A stretch of 12,225 bases of DNA from positions 1-12,225 of the forward strand of contig JAUVIX010000080.1 of the NCBI GenBank assembly GCA_030592565.1, written 5' to 3'. Position numbers and translations under genes: made by a program. Of the stretch, positions 6,403 through 12,225 are shown piece by piece. The notes beneath the pieces are model-generated. The model had not been told where the DNA came from and searched no databases. It saw only the letters and a list, made by a program, of their open reading frames with translations. This stretch comes from Chlorobiota bacterium (GTDB taxonomy: Bacteria; Bacteroidota; Bacteroidia; Bacteroidales; JAADJA01). Positions within the stretch are counted from its first letter, which is position 1, and each line of letters opens with the position of its first letter.

Positions 6403-7140
6403 TTACTTTTCAAGGTCAATTACTGACTCTTCTTCCATCGCAACACTACTGAATACATTGATTACACCTTTCACTGAGACATTATCAACGGTAACTCTTT
6501 CAAGAAAAGCATTATTAAGAAGGTATATCTCACTTCCATTACCTACTACATTTCCATTGAAGAGCCACTCACCATTAATATATAGCTTACCACCCTGAGT
6601 AAGTGCCAATGTGCTTCCTTTTAAGTCAATCTTTGTACCTTTAAAAGTCAGGTCTGTGCTGGCGATAACAGCACTTTCAGAATCAGCGTCTTCGAGTCTG
6701 TATCCCGAAAAATCGTGCGTAAAACTCAGGTTCTGATCAGAGCTGCCTGTAAGATAGGTGTAGCTGTTTGACCATTCACCGTTATTAAAAAGGTCACCGT
6801 CAACCGTCAAATATAAATTGTGGCGATCAGGATAATTCCTAATTATACCATTATTGGTAATTGATCCGTGAATACGTAAGGTGTAATTAGTGTAACTACG
6901 ATTTTGCAAAATACCAGTTGGTTGTACCAAAAGGTTTTTACATTCTGCACCTGTAACATCCACAGGGCCAATAATTACCACATCGTCTCCAGAACCCGGA
7001 ATTCTCCAACCATCCCAGGTTAATGTGTCGTTCCAGGCACCACCGCCTGTTGTTGATTGAATCTGTGCGTTTAGATTTGTGAAGCTCGAAGCAAAAAGAA
7101 TAGCTAAACTCAATGCTAAAAATAGATTTTGTCTCTTCAT
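6403..7140 (-). CDS. Short secreted beta-rich protein, function unknown
   Basis: The 245-residue product has a classical signal peptide with cleavage likely after LNA (A25|Q26). The mature part starts GGGAWNDTLTWDGWRIPGSG and DDVVIIG. This opening, of the type 'xW.d..tW.g..P..gD.v.I', is typical of surface beta-helix/G8-like modules in Bacteroidota. Short strand-turn repeats follow, many with the pattern 'G.l.NnG' (HGSITNNGIIRN, DGDLFNNGEW, NGEWLFNGNVVG), which suggests a right-handed beta-solenoid. Such modules are usually part of much longer proteins ending in a type IX secretion sorting domain. Here the protein stops at a clean TAA without one, and a terminator follows 25 bases later, so the short form seems genuine. 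An AGGAA lies just before the ATG. It is convergent with the SDR gene. No enzymatic motif is seen. Confidence 0.75.
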   Translation of the reverse strand: MKRQNLFLALSLAILFASSFTNLNAQIQSTTGGGAWNDTLTWDGWRIPGSGDDVVIIGPVDVTGAECKNLLVQPTGILQNRSYTNYTLRIHGSITNNGIIRNYPDRHNLYLTVDGDLFNNGEWSNSYTYLTGSSDQNLSFTHDFSGYRLEDADSESAVIASTDLTFKGTKIDLKGSTLALTQGGKLYINGEWLFNGNVVGNGSEIYLLNNAFLERVTVDNVSVKGVINVFSSVAMEEESVIDLEK

Positions 7141-7264
7141 GATTTCCTGTTTTTTTTGAAATTATTTTAAAAATATTTTTATTGACCTTAACTTAATTTC
7201 AGAAAAAAGGTTTCATTAATTTTTATGTTTTTTGCAACTTTTTAGCTGAGTATGTTACAGTTAT

Positions 7265-7279
7265 CCCAATTTTATTGGG
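7265..7279. repeat. Small inverted repeat upstream of the secreted-protein gene
   Basis: CCCAAT (7265-7270) and ATTGGG (7274-7279) are perfect inverted copies around TTT, with weak outward pairing of flanking A/T bases. It lies 125 bases upstream of the start at 7140 in the 232-base gap 7141-7372, which otherwise shows only AT-rich sequence. No T-run follows on either strand, so an operator or chance is more likely than a terminator. Confidence 0.35.
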
Positions 7280-7372
7280 TTATGTAAATATTTCCAAATT
7301 GAAACAATTGTTTTATTTTGAGAAAACTTGAGAGAATTATTGTTATATCAAGAGAGTATTTCGCATATAAAA

Positions 7373-7693
7373 TTAATATGTCCTCATATAGAATTTCTTT
7401 AACCTTACACGTTTCCCTCCCTTTTTACAGTTAGGGCAATGCGCATGACCGTCAGTATGTTCGAGTCCACACTCGGGGCAACGATAGTGAACAATCTTTA
7501 AGGTATCTTTTGCAGGAGAGTGAAAAACATAGTATAAACCGTAAGCCGGTGTAAATAGCAGGCTGTACATCAAAGTCTTTTTCCCGCCTACCTCTCTTAA
7601 TGACCCCAACTTTGCCACTGTCGCTGCAACAAAAAGGTATGTAAAACCTAAAATTACTATATAATCAATATCAAAACTATCGAAAAAATCCAT
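7373..7693 (-). CDS. Small membrane protein with two TM helices and a C-terminal zinc ribbon
   Basis: I do not recognise a named family. The 106-residue protein has two hydrophobic segments, at about residues 11-27 (YIVILGFTYLFVAATVA) and 41-57 (LMYSLLFTPAYGLYYVF), joined by a short basic loop. A zinc-ribbon knuckle pair follows: C72-PE-C75 and C86-PN-C89 with histidines between them (HTDGHAHC). The tail is strongly basic (KKGGKRVRLKKF). Both the loop between helices and the tail are rich in Lys/Arg, so by the positive-inside rule both termini may not be on the same side as drawn; a cytoplasmic zinc ribbon is my preferred reading. The cysteine pattern and absence of frame disruption support a real gene. 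It could bind nucleic acid or a protein partner at the membrane. It is on the same strand as the secreted-protein gene, 232 bases apart, and divergent from the lipoprotein gene. Confidence 0.8.
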   Translation of the reverse strand: MDFFDSFDIDYIVILGFTYLFVAATVAKLGSLREVGGKKTLMYSLLFTPAYGLYYVFHSPAKDTLKIVHYRCPECGLEHTDGHAHCPNCKKGGKRVRLKKFYMRTY

Positions 7694-7699
7694 TGCTCA

Positions 7700-7707
7700 C
7701 AAAATTA
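7700..7707 (-). promoter_or_regulatory. Candidate -7 element for the zinc-ribbon membrane protein
   Basis: On the minus strand this reads TAATTTTG, matching TAnnTTTG. TTG-like boxes upstream at 7724-7726 and 7732-7734 (CAA on the plus strand) give spacers of 16 and 24 bases, just outside the usual range. It ends only seven bases before the ATG at 7693, so transcription would start at or near the start codon, implying a nearly leaderless mRNA. Confidence 0.35.
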
Positions 7708-7808
7708 CTAATTAAATGACGTTCAAAAGAACAAAAAGTTGCTTTGTGTTAATAAAAAAAATTAGCCTTTGGGGAAAACGCAACAATATTTGTTTTTCGA
7801 CATGTTCT

Positions 7809-7828
7809 GAATGGGAATATTCCCGTTC
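7809..7828. promoter_or_regulatory. 20-bp near-perfect palindrome, candidate operator
   Basis: GAATGGGAATATTCCCGTTC is self-complementary apart from one symmetric T/G position pair. It has no loop and no T-run, which favours a dimeric protein's binding site over a terminator. It lies in the 295-base divergent gap 7694-7988, 56 bases upstream of the likely -33 box of the lipoprotein gene and about 115 bases upstream of the zinc-ribbon gene. The rest of that gap shows AT-rich sequence and the promoter at 7884-7915. Confidence 0.5.
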
Positions 7829-7883
7829 ATATTTAATATTATCTCTCTAATCGCTACTTTTTTTGTTAAATTCTTCATATTTT

Positions 7884-7915
7884 TTTGGTATAATTCAAAT
7901 ATTTTTGTTACTTTG
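7884..7915 (+). promoter_or_regulatory. Likely promoter of the lipoprotein gene
   Basis: TTTG at 7884-7887 is followed after 20 bases by TTACTTTG (7908-7915), a one-base departure from TAnnTTTG. This spacing is normal for Bacteroidota. The leader to the ATG at 7989 would be about 65 bases, AT-rich and apparently unstructured. Confidence 0.55.
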
Positions 7916-7988
7916 CTCCTTTATTAGAACACTCTTACAATAATATTCATTCATTAAACAATTATTTAACCTTTTAAATTTAAAAACT

Positions 7989-8579
7989 ATGAAAAACAAA
8001 ACATTTTTATTCGCAGTACTGATTGCCGCAATGCCTTTCCTATTCTTAACACAGTCGTGTGAAACGGTTAAAGATGAAATTAATAAAATTGCTTCTTTTG
8101 ATGTTTCTATGGATTTACCTGACCAGTACTTTGTTCTTGATTCAAACGATTATAAATCGGGAAAAGCTCTACTTGAAGAAAAGGTTTTTACTCAGTTTTA
8201 TATTAGCGTTAACCTTGATAGTATTTTTGAGGCAAACGGGATTTCTACAGGCCTAATTTCTGAAGGTGCATTTACCAATGTAACAGTCTTGCTTGATAAC
8301 CCTGTAGAGGGTGTCAATTTTGACTTTGTTAACTCTATGAGGGTAACAGTTTCAGAAACTGCTGATTTTTCTTCAGAAACACTAATTGCTTCAACAGGAA
8401 CAATCGGAGATGGTTCAACAAGTGTAACTTTTAATCTTGAGACAGTAAATATTCTGAATTATTTAAATCAAAGTGATTTCTACGTGAGGCTCTATGGCGA
8501 TCAGGACGGTCCATTACCTGTCGCACTTCTTCCTATGCTTCTTCAATCCGGAATTAGTTTCACGGTTGAACCGTTGTAA
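7989..8579 (+). CDS. Exported lipoprotein, function unknown
   Basis: The 196-residue product starts with a lipoprotein signal peptide: basic MKNK, a hydrophobic stretch to residue 20, then the lipobox LTQSC with the acylated Cys at 24. Residues shortly after the Cys (ETVKDE) include a K-D-E stretch. Acidic or Lys-acidic motifs there can direct surface display in some Bacteroidota, but this is only suggestive. The rest is rich in beta-forming stretches (FTQFYISVNL, FTNVTVLLDN, SMRVTVSETADF, STSVTFNLETV, DFYVRLYG) without catalytic motifs, so a beta-sandwich fold is likely. I recognise no family. It has its own promoter and a strong terminator, so it is monocistronic. A 20-bp palindrome lies upstream. 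It might be a surface-binding or envelope-structural protein. Confidence 0.8.
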   Translation: MKNKTFLFAVLIAAMPFLFLTQSCETVKDEINKIASFDVSMDLPDQYFVLDSNDYKSGKALLEEKVFTQFYISVNLDSIFEANGISTGLISEGAFTNVTVLLDNPVEGVNFDFVNSMRVTVSETADFSSETLIASTGTIGDGSTSVTFNLETVNILNYLNQSDFYVRLYGDQDGPLPVALLPMLLQSGISFTVEPL

Positions 8580-8602
8580 TCATACAGATAAAATTATTGC
8601 AG

Positions 8603-8644
8603 AGAGCCGTGATAGAATGATTTATTACGGCTCTGTTTTTTTTT
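8603..8644 (+). terminator. Intrinsic terminator of the lipoprotein gene
   Basis: AGAGCCGT (8603-8610) pairs perfectly with ACGGCTCT (8627-8634). The stem extends inward by about five A-U/G-U pairs to a loop of about six bases, and G plus nine T follow. It starts 24 bases after the stop at 8579 and precedes the -7 box of the next gene. Confidence 0.92.
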
Positions 8645-8687
8645 ATAACTCATCCAGAAAAACTATCCTGTATGATTCCCAAAATAT

Positions 8688-8695
8688 TATCTTTG
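8688..8695 (+). promoter_or_regulatory. Candidate -7 element for the PagL-like gene
   Basis: TATCTTTG matches TAnnTTTG exactly and ends 25 bases before the ATG at 8721, right after the preceding terminator. A CTG at 8668-8670 gives a 17-base spacer but is a poor -33 box. Confidence 0.55.
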
Positions 8696-8720
8696 CCAAT
8701 GACACATCACATATATAAAC

Positions 8721-9854
8721 ATGAAAAAATATTTTGTACTTATTCCCCTATTTCTTCTAATTGCTTTTTACGTAACAGCTTCGGATTCGACAAAAGTTAA
8801 AAAAAACAGATATCATAAATCATTAAGGGGGTTTTATCAGGCAGGAAAAGTCCTTCAGACAAACTACTTTTTACAGGGCATAAATGATGCAAATCTGCCT
8901 GTTGATAATTTTCAGGCTTTTTCGCTGCAGTATGGGATTGAAACTGACGGGCGCAAACTTTGGCAGCAATTATATGGCTATCCAACATGGGGATTCGGAT
9001 TTTATTCAGTTGATTTTTTTAACGAGAATGAGCTTGGTACTCCATCTGCTATTTATACTTTTATCAATGCACCTCTTGTCAAACGTTTTAAAAAATGGAG
9101 TATTAATTATGAAGTTGGCTTTGGGCTGACATATAACTGGAAACCTTACGACCCGATAACAAACCCTTATCAATATGCTATTGGTTCCAGCAATACTGTA
9201 TTTATTGATGCGGGTTTAAATGCAGATGTTCAACTTGGTAAGCATTTGGATCTGACAGTCGGTTTTACATTTACACATTTTTCGAATGGAGCAATCCGTG
9301 TACCTAATTATGGAATCAATCTGATCGCTCCAAGGTTAGGTCTTAAATATATTTTTAATAAAAGACCTGATTTTATAAAGAAGGAGGTACCAAAATATGA
9401 TAAGGAGTGGGAGTATATTGTTTTGTTTGCCGGTTCGGTAAAGCAACTTGCTTTCCAGATAATTGAAAATTCAGGCGACACAAGCCATCTTGCTGAAACT
9501 TATGGCATTTATACTCTCTCAACAGGAATAAACAGACAAATATCTCACAAAGTTAAATTTGGTTTAGGTGCTGATCTAAGCTATGATAACTCATACAATT
9601 CGTACATTCAGTATGAAAACTCTCAAACCATTGAAAGGATGAATGCAGGTAGTGGGATTAAACTTGCAGTTGGGTTTTATGGAGCCTTTGAGCTTGTTAT
9701 TAACCAGTTATCAGTGATAATTCAGCCTGGTTGGTATGTTTATCGTGAAACCTGGGCTGTCCCCGAGTCACCAATTCCTCCAACAAATACAAATCCTATT
9801 GGTATGGCTGTTCCAAAAAGAAAACCGGGGGGAGTTATCAGCGTATTGGCCTGA
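8721..9854 (+). CDS. PagL/acyloxyacyl-hydrolase-like outer-membrane protein, frameshifted near its C-terminus
   Basis: The product resembles outer-membrane lipid A 3-O-deacylases (PagL family). A signal peptide covers about residues 1-20 (MKKYFVLIPLFLLIAFYVTA). Barrel-like strands follow, such as FGFYSVDFF, WSINYEVGFGLTYNW, HLDLTVGFTFTHFSNG and KFGLGADLSYD. The PagL His-x-Ser motif is H186-F-S188-N189, followed by PNYGIN in register with PagL PNDGIE. In P. aeruginosa PagL the triad is His126, Ser128 and Glu140, and here the Glu position is N200. The frame as sequenced reads through CCGGGGGGA (9825-9833) and ends GVISVLA at 9854, giving 377 residues. A perfect continuation, SYQRIGLKYHIF onward, lies in the next frame to 9979, so one G appears to be missing, or the gene uses -1 slippage. 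Restored length is about 419 residues. Lipid A hydrolysis is not assured. Confidence 0.8.
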   Translation: MKKYFVLIPLFLLIAFYVTASDSTKVKKNRYHKSLRGFYQAGKVLQTNYFLQGINDANLPVDNFQAFSLQYGIETDGRKLWQQLYGYPTWGFGFYSVDFFNENELGTPSAIYTFINAPLVKRFKKWSINYEVGFGLTYNWKPYDPITNPYQYAIGSSNTVFIDAGLNADVQLGKHLDLTVGFTFTHFSNGAIRVPNYGINLIAPRLGLKYIFNKRPDFIKKEVPKYDKEWEYIVLFAGSVKQLAFQIIENSGDTSHLAETYGIYTLSTGINRQISHKVKFGLGADLSYDNSYNSYIQYENSQTIERMNAGSGIKLAVGFYGAFELVINQLSVIIQPGWYVYRETWAVPESPIPPTNTNPIGMAVPKRKPGGVISVLA

Positions 9855-9979
9855 AATATCATATTTTTGAAAATGTATTTGCCGGTATCAATGTCAGAGC
9901 TTACGATTTTTCGATTGCCGATTATCTCGAATGGAATATAGGGTACAGGATCAAATGGCAAAAGAGTTATAGGCAATAG
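9833..9979 (+). pseudogene. Displaced C-terminal strands of the PagL-like protein
   Basis: From 9833 the -1 frame encodes 48 codons, starting SYQRIGLKYHIFENVFAG and containing INVRAYDFSIADYLEW and the final NIGYRIKWQKSYRQ before TAG at 9977-9979. This alternating aromatic pattern is a typical terminal pair of beta-strands for this barrel family and has no start codon of its own. It therefore belongs to the 8721 gene. The join falls exactly at the G6 run 9827-9832. Reading seven G would give an uninterrupted gene 8721-9979. The sequence GGGGGGA could also act as a -1 slippery heptamer. Confidence 0.8.
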
Positions 9980-9987
9980 TATCTATT

Positions 9988-10012
9988 ATCTTGGTTCTAG
10001 CATCTTGGTTCT
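9988..10012. repeat. Short tandem direct repeat between convergent genes
   Basis: ATCTTGGTTCT occurs at 9988-9998 and again at 10002-10012, a 14-base period with AGC between. A degenerate ATCTTCTT follows at about 10016. It lies in the 62-base gap between the end of the PagL-like gene and the stop of the cyclase gene, where no terminator hairpin is visible. Confidence 0.7.
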
Positions 10013-10041
10013 TAAATCTTCTTAACTATAAGCCATATTTA

Positions 10042-12225
10042 TCAAACCTCCTCTTCAACAATATACATATCAATTTCACCTTTATTTTTGGCTTTTACTT
10101 TGCCGCGGTAGGTGAATCTGAATTTATCTCTTACAAGTTCGTGAGTAACTCCTGAAATATTTACTTTACCAGGTACACCGCTTGATTCCATGCGGCTGGC
10201 AGTATTCACTGCATCACCCCAGATGTCGTATGCAAATTTGTTCTTACCTACAACGCCTGCTACAACATCCCCGGTATGTATTCCAATTCTTAATTCCCAG
10301 AAATCTATGCTACGGGCTTCCTTTTCCTCTTTCAGGCTAGCCATATAATCTCTAATTTCGAGTCCGGCCTTAACAATATCAAAAGGATTTGTTGTGTTTG
10401 GAACCGGAATCCCTCCTGCACACATATAGGCATCCCCGATGGTTTTGATCTTTTCCAGCCCGTATTTATCAATTATCTTATCAAACTCAAGGAAGCATTT
10501 ATTCAGTTCCTCAACGAGTTGCTCTGCTGTAAGCTTTTCGGCAATCTTTGTAAATCCTACAAAATCGGTGAATAGAACTGACACTGTATCATAATGTCTT
10601 GATGTTGCTGTACCTTTCTCTTTGAGTTCTTCGGCAGTTTCTTTGGGTAAAATATTAAGCAGTAGCTTTTCCGACCTTTGATGCTCAAAATCAATTTCAT
10701 CACGCTGCCTTTCTATTTCATTATTTTGCTGAATGAGCAACTTATTGGCCTTTTTTGAAAATTTAAGCATCCGGTAAACAAGATAGAGAATTACCACTGC
10801 CAGGGCTACAATCCCAAAAAGAAATTTATTACGGGTTTTTATTTTTTTCAGATTCAGGTCGCTAATTTCATTTTCCTTATTGAGCAATTCTATCTCATTT
10901 TCCTGCTCTTTTTGCACAAGGTGTTGCTTTTCGAGTTCCAGCGATTGAATCTGTTCCTTTTGCCGCAGGTCTTTTATCTCACTATCTTTGCGTTCGATAT
11001 TGAAACGTTCCTCAGCAAGCAGCTTATCCTGAAGTACCCTTTGTTTTTCCAGTTGCTGATTCTGAATAGTAAATTTCTGAATTGAGTCTGTTTGTTTAAA
11101 AATCTGTATTTGTTGTTCATTTGAAGCGTTTTCCAACTTCAGGCGCTGGTATTCAAGGTCTTTCAGGTCTTCATCGGCAAGCAGCTTCTCAATTTCCCTT
11201 TCACTCCTATCGATAATAAAATGCTGTTCCAGTAATTCTCTTTTATTTGCGCTTTCCACGTTTTTAATAGAGTCGGAAAATTTCAGATATCGCCTGTATT
11301 CTTCCATAGCTGCTTCAAAATCGTATAACTGTTCATTAATTTTTGAAGACACTAGTAGTGCAGCTTCAAGCACAGAAGTGTTGCCGCTCTCTTTCGCCAG
11401 TCTTATTGCCTCTTTATTGAATGTCTGAGCATTGTAATAATCTTTGTTATTATAGTAAATAACTGAAGTAAGGTGGTCCATCTTTGCTGCATCAAACTTA
11501 TCACCTGACTCCTCAGCAAGTTTTTCAGCTCTCAGCATATACTCAAGTGCTTTTTTATAATCTCCCCTGTTTTGATATACAATTGCAATATTGAGTACTG
11601 TTGTATAGTTCTTTATATCACCGATTTTTGCCTCAAGTGCCAGTGCCTTTTTAAAATAGTTAAGAGCCTCATCGAAATCACCAAGGTGTTTGTATGTAAA
11701 TCCTGTATTATTATAAGAAATCAGCTCCTGCTCAATATCGCCCTTTGATTTGTAATAATCGAGTATTTTAAGATTATAGGTCAGCGAATTCTCATACTGG
11801 CCAAGACTGTTAAAGCACTTGATCATTCTATTATTAATGTCAACAAGGGAAATAATGTCTCCGGAATCAAGATAAATCTTTTCAAGGCGCTGGTAATAAA
11901 AAAGAGATTTATCAAATTCCTCAAGGTTGAAATATATTTCAGCAATATCCCTGATAAGTCCAATTTCCTCCTTCTCTTTTTCTTTTTTGCTTTTAAGTAG
12001 AAGTTCTTCGGCACTAAGGTAATATTCGAGAGCCTTTTGATACATTTTAGCCTGATTAAAAATTCCTCCAATTTTAATTTTGACTTTAGCAGCCTGAATG
12101 CTGTCATTTACTATTTCATATTCACGTGCACTCCCGAAATAGTAACGTAAAGCCAGGGTAATGTCATTTTGTTTTTCTTTAATTTCAGCAATAACAAGGA
12201 AGGCATCCGCTTTACCCTTTTTGCT
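10042..12225 (-). CDS. TPR / coiled-coil / transmembrane class III adenylate cyclase, N-terminus beyond right edge
   Basis: The protein is predicted to make cAMP from ATP under control of a sensory region. An ATG at 12045 exists, but the frame stays open for 60 more TPR-like codons to the edge (e.g. LALRYYFGSAREYE), so the true start is outside. Numbering from that ATG, at least five 40-residue TPRs end near G62, G102, G142, G181 and G221. A long coiled coil follows (about 266-400), then one TM helix (about 408-427) and a short coil with LLLNILP. The cyclase domain has metal ligands D494 (FTDFVGFT) and D538 (TIGDAYM), and adenine-specifying K534 and D607 (KIKTIG, YDIWG). Transition-state N614 and R618 lie in AVNTASRM. 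The K/D pair indicates ATP rather than GTP. TPRs are probably periplasmic and the cyclase cytoplasmic. It is convergent with the PagL-like gene. Confidence 0.93.
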   Translation of the reverse strand, partial: SKKGKADAFLVIAEIKEKQNDITLALRYYFGSAREYEIVNDSIQAAKVKIKIGGIFNQAKMYQKALEYYLSAEELLLKSKKEKEKEEIGLIRDIAEIYFNLEEFDKSLFYYQRLEKIYLDSGDIISLVDINNRMIKCFNSLGQYENSLTYNLKILDYYKSKGDIEQELISYNNTGFTYKHLGDFDEALNYFKKALALEAKIGDIKNYTTVLNIAIVYQNRGDYKKALEYMLRAEKLAEESGDKFDAAKMDHLTSVIYYNNKDYYNAQTFNKEAIRLAKESGNTSVLEAALLVSSKINEQLYDFEAAMEEYRRYLKFSDSIKNVESANKRELLEQHFIIDRSEREIEKLLADEDLKDLEYQRLKLENASNEQQIQIFKQTDSIQKFTIQNQQLEKQRVLQDKLLAEERFNIERKDSEIKDLRQKEQIQSLELEKQHLVQKEQENEIELLNKENEISDLNLKKIKTRNKFLFGIVALAVVILYLVYRMLKFSKKANKLLIQQNNEIERQRDEIDFEHQRSEKLLLNILPKETAEELKEKGTATSRHYDTVSVLFTDFVGFTKIAEKLTAEQLVEELNKCFLEFDKIIDKYGLEKIKTIGDAYMCAGGIPVPNTTNPFDIVKAGLEIRDYMASLKEEKEARSIDFWELRIGIHTGDVVAGVVGKNKFAYDIWGDAVNTASRMESSGVPGKVNISGVTHELVRDKFRFTYRGKVKAKNKGEIDMYIVEEEV

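Noticed and set aside
8494..8718. 74-codon plus-strand frame overlapping the lipoprotein's end
   Set aside because: It runs through the lipoprotein gene in another frame and then straight through the strong terminator at 8603-8644, so it is not a gene.
9740..9976. 78-codon minus-strand frame over the end of the PagL-like gene
   Set aside because: It is antisense to both the in-frame part and the displaced C-terminal strands, whose plus-strand coding pattern is convincing.
12043..12045. ATG as the true start of the cyclase gene
   Set aside because: The same frame stays open for 60 further codons to the window edge and encodes TPR-like helices, so the start lies outside the window.
11823..12107. 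94-codon minus-strand frame overlapping the cyclase gene
   Set aside because: It is a shifted frame of the TPR-coding region with Lys/Arg-rich, non-family sequence.

Overview
The window looks like an ordinary chromosomal segment of a Bacteroidota bacterium. The DNA is AT-rich. Several genes are preceded by the Bacteroidota-type -7 promoter element TAnnTTTG, Shine-Dalgarno sequences are mostly absent, and the encoded secreted lipoprotein, outer-membrane barrels and TPR-coupled adenylate cyclase fit that phylum. I see no tRNA, rRNA, CRISPR array, transposase, integrase or phage gene.

Layout, left to right. (1) 1-254, minus strand: the N-terminal end of serine hydroxymethyltransferase (glyA), cut by the left edge. 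(2) 255-466: a divergent intergenic region with two palindromes side by side. (3) 467-4708, plus strand: four tightly packed genes, namely an M16 zinc peptidase with an intact HxxEH site, an overlapping M16 partner that lacks the zinc site but carries the R/Y pair, a short PlsC-type acyltransferase, and an AI-2E-type membrane transporter. (4) 4899-5354: a small secreted beta-rich, probably outer-membrane protein, closed by a strong terminator. (5) 5484-6371: an SDR enzyme strikingly like mitochondrial 2,4-dienoyl-CoA reductase (DECR1). (6) 6403-7693, minus strand: a short secreted beta-rich protein, whose terminator lies inside the 3' end of the convergent SDR gene, and a small two-TM zinc-ribbon protein. 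(7) 7989-8579, plus: a lipoprotein with its own promoter and terminator. (8) 8721-9979, plus: a PagL-like outer-membrane lipid A deacylase homologue whose last strands are displaced into another frame at a run of six G. (9) 10042-12225, minus: a TPR/coiled-coil/transmembrane class III adenylate cyclase whose N-terminus lies beyond the right edge.

Functional themes are the cell envelope (acyltransferase, barrel proteins, lipid A deacylase homologue, lipoprotein), proteolysis (M16 pair), unsaturated fatty-acid oxidation (DECR-like SDR), one-carbon metabolism (glyA) and cAMP signalling (cyclase). I found no convincing new multi-gene system. The most useful points for follow-up are the frameshift in the deacylase homologue and its Glu-to-Asn change at the expected catalytic position, the DECR1-like enzyme, the split-function M16 pair, the TPR-sensor cyclase, and the intergenic palindromes at 295-382 and 7809-7828.
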